Made by a program: the position numbers and the translations under genes
Shown here: positions 1-9,040 of the stretch, in pieces
How positions within the stretch are numbered: position 1 is the first letter of the stretch
Layout: each line of letters opens with the position of its first letter
DNA from: Paraburkholderia phenazinium
GTDB lineage: Bacteria > Pseudomonadota > Gammaproteobacteria > Burkholderiales > Burkholderiaceae
Reading direction: 5' to 3'
Assembly: GCF_900142845.1 (NCBI RefSeq)
Contig: NZ_FSRU01000003.1
Span: forward strand, 124,001-188,000
DNA: 64,000 nucleotides
The notes under the pieces: generated by a model
The model's database searches: none
What the model was told of the DNA's origin: nothing
Seen by the model: the letters and a program-made list of their open reading frames with translations, nothing else

Positions 1-501
1 CTCGCCCGCTCGCCGCTCAAACTCGACAGCACGCATATCGCGCTCTTTGCGCTTGCGGGCGGCGGCAGCGTCATCATCGCGCCGCTGGCCGGACGGCTTG
101 GCGACCGAGGGCATACGACGCGCACGACTATGGTCGCGCACGGCGTCGCCATCGTGGCTGCGTTCGTCGCGGCGTGGGCGTTGAGCGATGGCGTGTCGCG
201 CGCGGTGTCGATCGGACTGCTGGCGGTTGCCGCACTTGCGATCGACGGCGGCGTGATCGCGGATCAGGCGCTTGGCCGGCGCGCCATCAACCTGCTGGCG
301 CCGCAGTCGCGCGGTCGTGTCAATGGACTGTACACCGGGCTCTTTTTTATAGGCAGTGCCGGCGGTGCAGCGGTTGCGGGCCCCGCGTTGGCGCGCTGGG
401 GTTGGCCCGGCGTGTGCGCCGTGGCACTCGTGTTCTTCGCCGCGGCGGGGTTGCTGCATCTCTTCGACTGCTTGCGTAGTCGCACCACCGCCAGCTTATG
501 A
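1..501 (+). CDS. MFS transporter, C-terminal part (cut by window edge)
   Basis: The reading frame is open from base 1, so only about the last 166 residues are present. They show hydrophobic helices and a GRLGDRGH-type loop near residue 35, which resembles the conserved cytoplasmic MFS loop between helices 8 and 9. The final helices contain Gly/Ala-rich stretches (LFFIGSAGGAAVAGPAL) typical of drug or metabolite exporters. This is an inner-membrane secondary transporter; the substrate cannot be read from this fragment. It lies 51 bases upstream of a hydrolase on the same strand, which has its own strong ribosome binding site. Confidence 0.8.
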   Translation, partial: LARSPLKLDSTHIALFALAGGGSVIIAPLAGRLGDRGHTTRTTMVAHGVAIVAAFVAAWALSDGVSRAVSIGLLAVAALAIDGGVIADQALGRRAINLLAPQSRGRVNGLYTGLFFIGSAGGAAVAGPALARWGWPGVCAVALVFFAAAGLLHLFDCLRSRTTASL

Positions 502-552
502 CCCGCTTCGTTTATACGCGCCATCAATCCACGCTTAATCAGGAGGTTTGCG

Positions 553-1437
553 ATGCCATCATCCACATCCACTCGCACAGACATGCGTTACCAAAGCGTC
601 CACATCGACGGACTCGAGATCTTTTATCGCGAAGCCGGTCGTGCCGACGCGCCCGTTGTCCTGCTGCTGCATGGCTTTCCGTCGTCGTCGCGCATGTACG
701 AGACGCTGATGCCGCTGCTTGCGCCACACTACCGGCTGATCGCGCCCGACTACCCGGGCTTCGGTCATAGCAGCGCGCCGTCGCCCGCGGAGTTTCGCTA
801 CACCTTCGACCAGCTCGCCCAGGTGATGGTGCGTTTCACCGAGAAGCTGGCGCTCACGCGTTATGCGTTGGTCGTGCAGGACTACGGCGGCCCGGTGGGT
901 TTCCGGCTGGCGCTCGCGCATCCCGAACGGGTGGCCGCGCTGATCGTGCAGAACGCCGTCGCGCATGAAGAAGGACTCGGGCCGCTGTGGGATACCCGCA
1001 AAGCATTCTGGCGCGACCGGGCGACCCACGAAGCCGCGTTGCGGGCCAATCTGCTGTCGTTCGACGCGACCCGGCTGCGCCACGTCGGCAAAAGCCCGCG
1101 TCCCGAGCGCTACGATCCCGATAGCTGGCACGACGAGTTCGCGTTTCTCTCGCGTCCAGGCCAGATCGACATTCAGACCGAGCTGTTTTACGACTACCGG
1201 ACCAACGTAGAACGTTATCCGCAGTGGCAGCGGTATTTGCGCGAGCAGCAGCCGCCGACGCTGGTGCTATGGGGCAAGTACGATCCGTCGTTTGCTGTGG
1301 AAGGCGCGCATGCGTATCAGCGCGATGTGCCGGGCGCAGAGGTTCACTTGCTGGAGGGCGGTCATTTCGTGCTGGACGAAGCGTGCGATGAAGTGGCGTT
1401 GCGTATGGAGCGGTTTCTTTCTGGGGTGATGGTGTGA
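553..1437 (+). CDS. alpha/beta hydrolase, epoxide hydrolase / haloalkane dehalogenase-like
   Basis: A 294-residue alpha/beta-hydrolase. Visible features are the oxyanion motif HGFPSSS (40-46), a nucleophile elbow VVQDYGGPVG with Asp110 in place of the Ser of esterases, an acid D244 in LWGKYDPSF, and His271 in GGHFVLDE. An Asp nucleophile is characteristic of epoxide hydrolases and haloalkane/haloacetate dehalogenases, so attack on an epoxide or C-halogen bond through an alkyl-enzyme ester is the likely chemistry. The natural substrate is unknown. The start is supported by AGGAGG at 541-546, six bases before the ATG. There is no signal peptide, so it should be cytoplasmic. Confidence 0.85.
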   Translation: MPSSTSTRTDMRYQSVHIDGLEIFYREAGRADAPVVLLLHGFPSSSRMYETLMPLLAPHYRLIAPDYPGFGHSSAPSPAEFRYTFDQLAQVMVRFTEKLALTRYALVVQDYGGPVGFRLALAHPERVAALIVQNAVAHEEGLGPLWDTRKAFWRDRATHEAALRANLLSFDATRLRHVGKSPRPERYDPDSWHDEFAFLSRPGQIDIQTELFYDYRTNVERYPQWQRYLREQQPPTLVLWGKYDPSFAVEGAHAYQRDVPGAEVHLLEGGHFVLDEACDEVALRMERFLSGVMV

Positions 1438-1523
1438 GGTCGTGAGGCTGCTTTCGCGCCGCGCGCGGATCGATGCGCAAAGTCGCACGGGTCGCGGCGG
1501 CGCCCCCGTCGCGTCGGCCAATA

Positions 1524-3371
1524 TCAACTACCTACGGCATCACCCTCGCCCGTCGGCATCACCCCCGCCGACTCATGCCCCAGCGGCGCCAGCAAATTGC
1601 GCAGCGCCGTAAAGCTAAGCGGCCGCGCGAACCAGAACCCTTGCACCTCATCGCAGCCGAGCTCGCGCAACCGCTCGGCCTGCTCCTCCGTCTCGACACC
1701 CTCCGCCGTCACACGCAGCTTCAACGCGTGCGCCATGGCGATGATCGCGCCCACCAGCGCCGCGCATTGCGGATCGACCATCATTCGGATAACGAAAGAC
1801 CGGTCGATCTTCAACCGGTTCAGCGGAAAGCGCGTCAGGTACGCGAGACTCGAATAGCCGGTGCCGAAATCGTCCACCGCCACTTCGACACCCAGCTTGC
1901 GCAGCGCATGCAAGGTCTGCAGCGCCTCCTCGGTATCGCCGAGCAAAACGCCTTCGGTGATTTCCACCTCGAGGTAGGACGGCGCGAGCCCCGCGTCGTG
2001 CAGCGCGCTTTCGATCGTCGCCAGCAGATTCTGCCGCTGGAATTGCTGCGGCGACACGTTCACCGCCACCCGCGGCAACGAGCCGGTGAGCCGCAGCAAC
2101 CGGCCGGCATCGCGACACGCCGTGCGAATCACCCATTCGCCGATCCGCTCGATCAAACCCGCTTCCTCCGCGACCGGCACGAACTCGACCGGGCTGATCA
2201 AGCCGCGCTCCGGATGACGCCAGCGCAGCAGGGTCTCGACCTGCGCGATCCGCCCAGTCGCGAGCGTGATCTGCGGTTGATAGACCAGGTGCAGTTGCTG
2301 GCGGTCGAGCGCCTCGCGCAACATGGTCTCAAGTTCGAAGCGGCGTGCGGCCTGCCCTTCGAGCGCCGCCGAAAAACGCCGCACCATATTGCCACCCGCC
2401 GCGCTCGCCGCCGACAACGCCACATTGGCCCGCCGCATCAGCGTGGACACGTCGGCGCCGTCGTCCGGATAGGTCGCGCAGCCGAGGCTTGCGGTGATCG
2501 TGAGCGGTGTGCCCGAACAGTCGATGGACTCCGAGATGCGCGCCAGCGCAGCCGCGGCCAGGGCCTCGGCGGCGGCCCCCGTCTCGTTGACCAGCAGTGC
2601 GAATTGCGCGCCGCTCATTGAGGCGATCGTGCCTTCGTACGCAATCAGGCCGCGCAGGCGCTCGCCGACAATCTGCAATACGAGTTCGGCCGCGTACGAA
2701 CCGAGCGCGTCGCGCAGCTTGCGCAGCGAGTTCAGTTCGACGAGCAGCACCGCGAAGCCCGTGCCGTCGCGTCGGCACCGCGCCACCGTCAGGTCGAGCC
2801 GCTCGGCGAAGAGCGTCTGGTTCGGCAGGCGCGTGACGCCGTCATGATGCGAGACATACCAGAGCCTGGCTTCGGATTGCGCGTAGCGGGTCGTCTCGAC
2901 GGCCATGCCCACGTAGCGTGCGGGGTTGCTGCCGGCGCCACGGTCGCGGTCGAGAGCGATCGGTTCATCGCCGGCGCGTCCGGGTATCCGCGAGAAAGCC
3001 GCCTCGCCCGTCAGAGGCGATAGAGCCAGCATGACCGCGATACGGGTGTTATTGCGCCGTACGTAGGTCCACTCGCTTTCGTAGCGGGTGGGACTCATGA
3101 GGGATGTCGACGCCGCAGCGCCCGGCGTGTCCAGGCCCCAGCGCCCGACGCCCGGCAATTCCGCGCGGCGCCGCGCGAGCTCCGCCGGGTCGTGCAGCGA
3201 ATCGAACGTGCGACGGCCGACAAGCTCGTCCGCCCGGTAGCCGGTCAGTTGCTCGTAAGCCGCGTTGACGTAGCAAAAGGTGCCGTCCGCCGCGCACAGG
3301 AACACGCCATAGGGTGCAGCGGCAAGTGCGCTTTCGTGGACCTGCGGGTCGGCATGGAGATCGTATTGCAT
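1524..3371 (-). CDS. PAS-GGDEF-EAL cyclic-di-GMP signalling protein with degenerate GGDEF
   Basis: A 615-residue protein with an N-terminal PAS sensor (about 10-125), a GGDEF domain (about 165-335) and an EAL domain (about 345-595), and no membrane segment. The diguanylate cyclase signature reads SGAQF (253-257) instead of GGDEF, so cyclase activity is probably lost. The EAL signature reads ETL (379-381) but keeps the metal-ligand Glu. NVSPQQF, EVEITE, the Asp pair in VDDFGTGYSSL (500-501), LKIDRSF, EGVE and the QGF loop are all present, so phosphodiesterase activity is plausible. It is divergently arranged with the CoA transferase at 3765. The start has GAAGGGG upstream. Confidence 0.92.
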   Translation of the reverse strand: MQYDLHADPQVHESALAAAPYGVFLCAADGTFCYVNAAYEQLTGYRADELVGRRTFDSLHDPAELARRRAELPGVGRWGLDTPGAAASTSLMSPTRYESEWTYVRRNNTRIAVMLALSPLTGEAAFSRIPGRAGDEPIALDRDRGAGSNPARYVGMAVETTRYAQSEARLWYVSHHDGVTRLPNQTLFAERLDLTVARCRRDGTGFAVLLVELNSLRKLRDALGSYAAELVLQIVGERLRGLIAYEGTIASMSGAQFALLVNETGAAAEALAAAALARISESIDCSGTPLTITASLGCATYPDDGADVSTLMRRANVALSAASAAGGNMVRRFSAALEGQAARRFELETMLREALDRQQLHLVYQPQITLATGRIAQVETLLRWRHPERGLISPVEFVPVAEEAGLIERIGEWVIRTACRDAGRLLRLTGSLPRVAVNVSPQQFQRQNLLATIESALHDAGLAPSYLEVEITEGVLLGDTEEALQTLHALRKLGVEVAVDDFGTGYSSLAYLTRFPLNRLKIDRSFVIRMMVDPQCAALVGAIIAMAHALKLRVTAEGVETEEQAERLRELGCDEVQGFWFARPLSFTALRNLLAPLGHESAGVMPTGEGDAVGS

Positions 3372-3764
3372 GCGGCCGCCCCTTCAGCGCAAAGACCTGC
3401 GTGTGCCGGCCCCTGCGTGCGCACATGGGAACTGCCGCCAATCCAGACGCCTGCTCATAACTCGCCCGCTCTCAGAATGATTCGAATGTGCCGTGCGCAG
3501 CCGCAAACGCATCGTCGCGCGGCCGCGAACGGTCCGGCGACGCCCGGCCGCTCCCTTGCCTCAATATCATCATAACGATTTCCGTCTGCCCATCCGCATT
3601 TACGCCGTCATGCAGCATTTTTGCGGACGGCGGTGGATGACAGCAGACCGAGGGGGCTGGCCGAGCGACGGCTCGAAATACCGCTTTATAGATTGTCCAG
3701 AATGCCCGAAATTAGCACAACGTCGGCGCTCCCATGCCGCCCAAGCTTTCCGTCTGAGGTTTCC
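3372..3764. other. intergenic region between divergent genes
   Basis: This 393-base gap separates the divergent PAS-GGDEF-EAL gene and the CoA transferase gene, so it should hold both promoters. It is locally AT-richer around 3560-3615 and 3680-3700. A TATGAT hexamer on the minus strand (3569-3574) and a TATAGA on the plus strand (3687-3692) resemble -10 boxes, but neither has a convincing -35 partner. I see no RNA gene, repeat or supported ORF here. Confidence 0.4.
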
Positions 3765-4913
3765 ATGAGCATCCCCACGCCTCTCCCGCTCGATGGCCTG
3801 CGCGTCGTCGAATTCACCCACATGGTCATGGGCCCGACCTGCGGCATGATCCTCGCCGACCTGGGCGCCGAGGTCATCAAGATCGAACCGCCCGGCGGCG
3901 ACAAGACGCGCAAGCTGCCGGGCCTCGGCATCGGCTTCTTTCGCTCGTTCAACCGCAACAAGAAAAGCGTGGTGCTCGACATCACGACGCCCGAGGGCCA
4001 CGCCGCCGCGGTCGAACTGATCGGCCAGTGCGACGTCATGCTGGAAAACTTCCGTCCCGGGCTGATGACGCAGTTGGGCCTCGACTACGAGACGCTCTCG
4101 AAACGCTATCGGCGTCTGATCTACGTGTCGCACAAAGGCTTTCTGCCCGGCCCCTACGAAAAGCGCCTCGCGCTCGACGAGGTCGTGCAGATGATGGGCG
4201 GCCTCGCCTACATGACGGGCCCGGTGGGCCGGCCCTTGCGCGCCGGCACCTCGGTCAACGACATCATGGGCGGCATGTTCGGCGCCATCGGCGTGCTGGC
4301 CGCGCTGCGCGAGCGCGACACCACCGGCCGCGGGCAGGAGGTGCAAAGCGCGCTGTTCGAAAACTGCGTGTTCCTGAGCGCCCAGCATATGCAGCAGTAC
4401 TCGATGACGCACGAAGCACCTCCACCGATGCCCTCGCGCGTCTCCGCATGGAGCGTCTACGACGTGTTCACGCTGGCCGACGGCGAGCAGCTCTTTATCG
4501 GCGCGGTCAGCGACAGGCAGTTCGTGACGCTATGCGAGGTGCTGCAATGCCCCGAACTCGTCGCCGAACCGCAATTCGCCAGCAACGCGCTGCGCGTCGC
4601 CGCGCGGCCGCAACTGCTCGAGCGGCTCGGCGCGATTCTCAAGGACCATCATGCGGACGCGCTCGCGCTGCAACTGGAAGCCGCTGGGCTTCCGTACGCG
4701 CCGATCGTGCGGCCCGATCAGTTGCTCGACGATCCGCACCTGAAAGCGAGCGGCGGACTGGTGCCGATGGAAACAGAGGACGGCGGCACCACCGACGTCG
4801 TCCTGCTGCCGCTCCTGATGGGCGGCCGCCGGCCGGGGGTGCGCCAGGCGCTGGCGAAAGTGGGCGAGCACACCCAGGAAATTCTCGCGAGGCTGAAGGC
4901 GCGCGTGGTGTGA
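3765..4913 (+). CDS. CaiB/BaiF family (class III) CoA transferase
   Basis: A 382-residue family III CoA transferase, close to the usual length. The N-terminus LPLDGLRVVEFTHMVMGPTCG is the family's hallmark start, followed by ADLGAEVIKIEPP and NRNKKSVVLDI. The expected catalytic aspartate, which forms the mixed anhydride with the acyl donor, is D166 in SVNDIMGG. Such enzymes move CoA between organic acids (formyl/oxalyl, succinyl/itaconyl, carnitine and others); the acid pair cannot be assigned. The ATG at 3765 was preferred to an upstream in-frame start because it places the conserved domain at the N-terminus. It has no obvious operon partner. Confidence 0.9.
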   Translation: MSIPTPLPLDGLRVVEFTHMVMGPTCGMILADLGAEVIKIEPPGGDKTRKLPGLGIGFFRSFNRNKKSVVLDITTPEGHAAAVELIGQCDVMLENFRPGLMTQLGLDYETLSKRYRRLIYVSHKGFLPGPYEKRLALDEVVQMMGGLAYMTGPVGRPLRAGTSVNDIMGGMFGAIGVLAALRERDTTGRGQEVQSALFENCVFLSAQHMQQYSMTHEAPPPMPSRVSAWSVYDVFTLADGEQLFIGAVSDRQFVTLCEVLQCPELVAEPQFASNALRVAARPQLLERLGAILKDHHADALALQLEAAGLPYAPIVRPDQLLDDPHLKASGGLVPMETEDGGTTDVVLLPLLMGGRRPGVRQALAKVGEHTQEILARLKARVV

Positions 4914-5133
4914 TCCGGGGAAGCAGCGGGCTGAGGCTCGAAGAAGCAACCGCTCATTGACCACTGGCCGGCAGCGCCACCCGTGCCACCCGGGCCGCCT
5001 GCCCCGCCGGCGCGATAAATTTTCCCGTAGCCGTGTCGATTTCCTGTCTTCCCGCTCGTCATGTGGATGAAGCCCTGCTGAACCCGGCAAGGCCTCCTGA
5101 TTCACGAACCCGCTTATACAAGGAGCGACCGCC

Positions 5134-5601
5134 ATGTCCGCACCCGCTGTCAAACCGATTCCGGAAGGAATGCACTCGCTGACGCCGCATCTGATTTGCG
5201 CCGGCGCCGCCGCAGCCATCCAGTTCTATAGCGACGCGTTTGGCGCCGTCGAACAGTTCCGCTTGCCCGGTCCGGAAGGCAAATTGATGCATGCCTGTGT
5301 GAAGATCGGCGACTCGATGCTGATGCTGGTCGACGAAATGGCCGGCTGCTCGATGCTCGGGCCGAGGGCCCTGAAAGGTTCGCCGGTGGCGATTCACCTG
5401 TACGTCCCGAATGTCGATGCCGTGGTCGCGCAGGCCGTCGCGGCCGGCGCCCGCATCACGATGCCCGCCGCCGATATGTTCTGGGGCGACCGCTTCGCGC
5501 AGCTCGAAGATCCGTTCGGGCATCGCTGGTCGGTGGCGACGCATCAACGTGATGTGCCGATGGAAGAGATGCAGGCGGCCGTGCGCGCGATGCAGCAATG
5601 A
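5134..5601 (+). CDS. VOC family (PhnB-like) protein
   Basis: A 155-residue vicinal-oxygen-chelate fold protein. It has the PhnB/YdcJ-like opening of a Pro/His beta strand, AIQFYSDAFGA, then LMHACVKIGDSMLMLVDE and an ending FAQLEDPFGHRWSVATH. The family covers glyoxalase, bleomycin-resistance-like and dioxygenase proteins, and the exact reaction cannot be inferred. AAGGAG sits about ten bases before the ATG. A strong GC hairpin immediately follows the stop codon and separates it from the convergent trpS gene. Confidence 0.85.
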   Translation: MSAPAVKPIPEGMHSLTPHLICAGAAAAIQFYSDAFGAVEQFRLPGPEGKLMHACVKIGDSMLMLVDEMAGCSMLGPRALKGSPVAIHLYVPNVDAVVAQAVAAGARITMPAADMFWGDRFAQLEDPFGHRWSVATHQRDVPMEEMQAAVRAMQQ

Positions 5602-5604
5602 GCC

Positions 5605-5639
5605 GGCGGCGGCGCAGCGCAGGTGGCTGCGCCGCCGCC
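5605..5639. terminator. GC-rich hairpin between convergent genes
   Basis: A perfect 14-bp stem (5605-5618 with 5626-5639) and 7-base loop lies between the stop codons of the VOC gene (+) and trpS (-). There is no long T-run, so it is only a candidate bidirectional terminator or mRNA-stabilising hairpin. Confidence 0.5.
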
Positions 5640-5646
5640 CAGCCGC

Positions 5647-6690
5647 TCAGCGCGTCACCGCATCGAACGAAAACGTGCCGAGCGCCGCCCGCACGTCGTC
5701 CAGCGTGCCTTGCGTGACCGCTTGCGCGCGCTGTGTGCCGGCACGCAGGACGTCGAACACATAACCCGGCTCGCGCGCGAGCTGTTCGCGCCGCTCGCGG
5801 ATGGGCGCAATCAGCGCCTGCAACTGCTCTTCGAGGCGGCGCTTGACCACCATGTCGCCGAGGCCGCCCGCGCGGTACTCGGCTTTCAGACGCTCGACGG
5901 TGGCGCGATCTTCGTCGAAGGCATCGAGATAGGTGAAGACCATGTTGCCTTCCACCGTGCCCGGGTCGGAAGCGCGCAGATGGTTCGGATCGGTATACAT
6001 GCTGCGGACCGACTCGCGGATCGCATCGGCCGAGGACGACAGCGGAATCGAGTTGCCTTGCGACTTGCTCATCTTGGCCTTGCCGTCGACGCCGGGCAGA
6101 CGGCCCGTGGTCGGAATCAGCGCTTGCGCCTCGGGCAGCACGTCGCGGCCCACCTGCCGGTTAATGCGGCGAACGATTTCGTTGGTCTGCTCGATCAGCG
6201 GCGCCTGGTCTTCGCCGACCGGCACGACGTGGGCCTTGAAGCCGGTGATGTCGGCCGCCTGGGCGACCGGATAGCAGAGAAAGCCCGCCGGAATATCGCG
6301 GCCGAAGCCGCGCGCCTGAATCTCTTCCTTGATGGTCGGATTGCGCTCGAGGCGCGCGACGGTGACGAAGTTCATGTACAGCAGCGTCAACTCGGCGAGC
6401 GCCGGCAGCGCCGACTGCACCGCGATGGTGGTCTTGCCCGGATCGATGCCGACCGCCAGGTAGTCGAGCGCGACCTCGAGCACGTTGCGGCGCACCTTGT
6501 CGGGGTCGTGCGCGTTGTCGGTCATGGCCTGGGTGTCGGCGACCAGCACGAACTGCTGGTGCGTCTCCTGCAAGGCCAGACGGGTCTTCAACGAGCCGAC
6601 ATAATGGCCAAGGTGCAGCGGACCGGTGGGACGGTCGCCGGTTAGTACGGTACGACGGGGGGAGGCGGTGGGGTTCAGGTTGTCTTGCAT
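5647..6690 (-). CDS. trpS: tryptophanyl-tRNA synthetase
   Basis: A 347-residue class I aminoacyl-tRNA synthetase that charges tRNA-Trp. The HIGH-type motif is HLGH (26-29) in [17 protein letters not shown], and the second ATP-binding motif is KMSKS (206-210). TrpS features include [12 protein letters not shown] and [17 protein letters not shown], the loop in which TrpS enzymes contact substrate. Length matches the bacterial family. No T-box, leader peptide or riboswitch was recognisable in the 219 bases upstream, and the ribosome binding site is weak (AGAGAG). Confidence 0.95.
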   Translation of the reverse strand: MQDNLNPTASPRRTVLTGDRPTGPLHLGHYVGSLKTRLALQETHQQFVLVADTQAMTDNAHDPDKVRRNVLEVALDYLAVGIDPGKTTIAVQSALPALAELTLLYMNFVTVARLERNPTIKEEIQARGFGRDIPAGFLCYPVAQAADITGFKAHVVPVGEDQAPLIEQTNEIVRRINRQVGRDVLPEAQALIPTTGRLPGVDGKAKMSKSQGNSIPLSSSADAIRESVRSMYTDPNHLRASDPGTVEGNMVFTYLDAFDEDRATVERLKAEYRAGGLGDMVVKRRLEEQLQALIAPIRERREQLAREPGYVFDVLRAGTQRAQAVTQGTLDDVRAALGTFSFDAVTR

Positions 6691-6909
6691 GAAACGGGCT
6701 CTCTGAAAGCGCCGCCGCAGGACAAGCTAACCGGGGATACAGCACCATGTCAGCCCGACTGCGGCGGTCATGGTCGTAGTAAAGACGTGACGATGCCGCT
6801 CCTTCAGGAGCGCCACCAAGTGTAGATCAGGGGGACGTTCATCGTGCACATGGCGTAAGGATGCCATAGGCGCGCGGGCGTTGACAACGACCCCAGCAAC
6901 GCCCACATC

Positions 6910-7740
6910 TCAAACCAGCGGCGCCACCGTCGGCTCCACTTCCGGTGCGCAATGCACGTTGAACCCGATCAGCTTGGACGGACCGAAGGTATTGCTCAAG
7001 GCCACATCCGCAGCATCGCGCCCGAGCGCCATCAACACCCGCCCCGTGCGGGCCACGTTGTTACGCGGATCGAAGGTTTGCCAGGTGCCGCCCAGATAAG
7101 CCTCGAACCACGCCGCAAAATCCATCGCACTGTGCGGCGGCGGCACGCCGACATCGCTGATATACCCCGTGCAATAGCGCGCCGGAATATTCATCGCGCG
7201 GCACAGCGCCACCGCCAGATGCGCGAAGTCGCGGCACACGCCGGTGCGCTCGTTCCAGGCCTGCCAAGCGGTTTTGGTCGGCCGCGCGTGGCCGTAGCCG
7301 AACACGATATGACGATGCACGTAATCGCAGATCGCCTGGACCCGCGGCCGTCCCATCGGCGTTTTGCCGAACAGGCGCCACGCGAGATCGGAGAGCAGAT
7401 CGGTTTCGCAATAGCGGCTGCCGAGCAGAAACATCAGCGTTTCATTCGGTAGCTCTTCGACCGGATGCTGGTAGCTGTTCGGCGCGATCGTCTCGGGCTC
7501 CGCGGAGATCTCGAGCACCGCCGTGGTCGACAGCGAGATGCGTCCCGCCGGCGCAAAGATGCGGCTGCACAGATTGCCGAAGCCGTCCCGGTACTGCGTA
7601 ATCGGAACCGGCGGGTCGACCTTCAGCACGTCGGCGCTCAGCACATCCTGCACCCGCGAATAATGCGTGTTCAGCATGAGCATCATCGGAGTGGCTTGCT
7701 CACACTCGTAGACCAGATCGTAACCCACGCGCAATTTCAT
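6910..7740 (-). CDS. transglutaminase-like protein with altered catalytic His
   Basis: A 276-residue protein with a bacterial transglutaminase-like beta-sandwich N-terminus (about 1-90) followed by a transglutaminase/protease core. The nucleophile is C169 in GVCRDFAHLAVALCRAM and the acid is in WQTFDPRNN. The position where the catalytic His normally sits (HAWxE) reads AMDFAAWFEAYL, so His is replaced by Ala; H203 lies just upstream and might substitute. It is the second gene of a probable operon, 54 bases downstream of a paralogue with an intact triad. Such pairs are often annotated as cytoplasmic peptidases, but the function is unknown. Confidence 0.85.
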   Translation of the reverse strand: MKLRVGYDLVYECEQATPMMLMLNTHYSRVQDVLSADVLKVDPPVPITQYRDGFGNLCSRIFAPAGRISLSTTAVLEISAEPETIAPNSYQHPVEELPNETLMFLLGSRYCETDLLSDLAWRLFGKTPMGRPRVQAICDYVHRHIVFGYGHARPTKTAWQAWNERTGVCRDFAHLAVALCRAMNIPARYCTGYISDVGVPPPHSAMDFAAWFEAYLGGTWQTFDPRNNVARTGRVLMALGRDAADVALSNTFGPSKLIGFNVHCAPEVEPTVAPLV

Positions 7741-7794
7741 AAAACCGCCCTTGCTTCAGTCAAGACCTTCGGTTGGAACAATCAATCAGGACTC

Positions 7795-8712
7795 TCAAAC
7801 ATCCTCAGTCACGGATACGTCGACCTGCAGGCCGCGGAACGAATGGGCCGCGCCATGCCAGGTCCCCCACAGCGGCAGCGCCTGGTAGTAGTTCCAGGCC
7901 ACCGCCACGCGAATCAGATGGCGATTGCCGATAATGCTGTTGGTCGGGTCGAAGTCCACCCAGCCGGCGCCCGGCAGGTAGATCTGCAGCCACGCATGAG
8001 TGGCGCCGCCGCCAAGCGTCGTGTCGAAATCGGGCACGAAGATGTAGCCGCTCACGAAGCGCGCGGCGAGCCCCAGCGAGCGCACCGCGTCCATCATCAA
8101 CACCGCGAAATCGCGGCAACTGCCGCTGCGATGACGCAACGTATCGGCGGGACGGTAGACGCCCTTCTCCGTACGCCGCACATAGCGAAAACCGCTCTTG
8201 ATCTCCTGCGTCATGGCCCGCAACAGCGTCATCGTGGACGTCGCGCCGCGCGTCGCGAGAAAGCGGCGAGCCCAGAGATCCACCTCGGCGTCGGGGTATT
8301 GCCGGCTGCGCGCGTTGACGAGATCCGAGGCTTCCTCGTTGGTGTAGGCGAGCGGCCAGGTGGCGGCGTATCGTTCGAGTGCGTAATCGGGAAGCGGCGA
8401 TTCGTAGTGCTCGAGGGCCACCTGACTATCGAAGCACAGTTCGGGCGCCTCGCCGGAAAACGCGGCCACGCCCACCGAGTTGTCGAACACGTCGTGCAGC
8501 CAGTGCAGCCGCGACGGCGCCGGCGAGATCACCAGCTGGGTGGCGACGACGCGCACGTCGTGCCCCGAGCGCGGCCGGAACATCATCCGGTGCTCGCCGA
8601 AGCGCACCGGCTCCGAGTACCGATAGGTACTCACATGCCGCACGGTCAAACGCTGCGGTTCGGTGACCCTGCTGGCCCCCGGGATCAACTCGATGGTCAC
8701 GTAACCGCCCAT
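7795..8712 (-). CDS. transglutaminase-like cysteine peptidase family protein
   Basis: A 305-residue protein with an N-terminal transglutaminase-like beta domain (about 20-105) and a transglut core. The complete Cys-His-Asp triad is visible: C199 in SGSCRDFAVLMMDAV, H239 in THAWLQIYLPGAGW and D254 in VDFDPTN. No signal peptide or membrane helix is seen, so it is likely cytoplasmic. It is the first gene of a pair with 6910-7740; its own upstream gap contains the clustered DnaA-box-like sequences. Whether it is a peptidase, transamidase or amidase is not determinable here. Confidence 0.88.
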   Translation of the reverse strand: MGGYVTIELIPGASRVTEPQRLTVRHVSTYRYSEPVRFGEHRMMFRPRSGHDVRVVATQLVISPAPSRLHWLHDVFDNSVGVAAFSGEAPELCFDSQVALEHYESPLPDYALERYAATWPLAYTNEEASDLVNARSRQYPDAEVDLWARRFLATRGATSTMTLLRAMTQEIKSGFRYVRRTEKGVYRPADTLRHRSGSCRDFAVLMMDAVRSLGLAARFVSGYIFVPDFDTTLGGGATHAWLQIYLPGAGWVDFDPTNSIIGNRHLIRVAVAWNYYQALPLWGTWHGAAHSFRGLQVDVSVTEDV

Positions 8713-9040
8713 GAAAACCTGCTGGAACAGCAGGGACGGCAGCGACCGCCGCCGGCGTTATCTCGCCGCGTCTGACATTCAGGGTGGTGACACTGATTGC
8801 GCAGAAAACATCCTCCGGCCCAGCATACACCCGCCAGATTGGTGGAAAGTACTCATTTGGTTGAGGCTGGCGGTCGTGCGTGTGGAGAACCCGATAGTTA
8901 TCCCCAGTTTCTGTTCGCAAATCTGTTGATAACTATCTGACGAAACCCGTAAGTGGTTGATGCGGTTCGACTTTACTGGACGACGTCGAAACGGGGCAGG
9001 CTGCACTGATAGACAGGGCGTTTTTGAACCGCCGCAGCGG
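8713..9040. other. intergenic gap with AT-rich core
   Basis: A 328-base non-coding gap between two minus-strand genes. The middle (about 8840-8960) is clearly AT-richer than its surroundings and contains a perfect 10-bp inverted repeat and three DnaA-box-like 9-mers, listed separately. I see no supported gene; the minus-strand frame across it has no family signature. It must hold the promoter of the transglutaminase pair and the 3' end of the HdeD-fusion transcript. Confidence 0.5.
8881..8937. promoter_or_regulatory. cluster of three DnaA-box-like 9-mers with inverted repeat
   Basis: Three 9-mers each differ from TTATCCACA at one position: TTCTCCACA (minus strand, 8881-8889), TTATCCCCA (plus, 8898-8906) and TTATCAACA (minus, 8924-8932). 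Two of them form the arms of a perfect inverted repeat, GATAGTTATC at 8893-8902 and GATAACTATC at 8928-8937. DnaA binding is an inference. An alternative is an operator for an unknown regulator of the transglutaminase operon, whose start codon lies about 170 bases away. Confidence 0.4.

Noticed and set aside
6691..6909. A T-box or tryptophan leader upstream of trpS.
   Set aside because: No Trp-codon-rich peptide, no T-box core sequence and no terminator/antiterminator pair could be found.
8881..8937. The DnaA-box-like cluster as the chromosomal origin.
   Set aside because: No dnaA, dnaN, gidA/parAB or rpmH neighbours, and all three boxes are one mismatch off; a regulatory or chance origin of the motifs is more likely.
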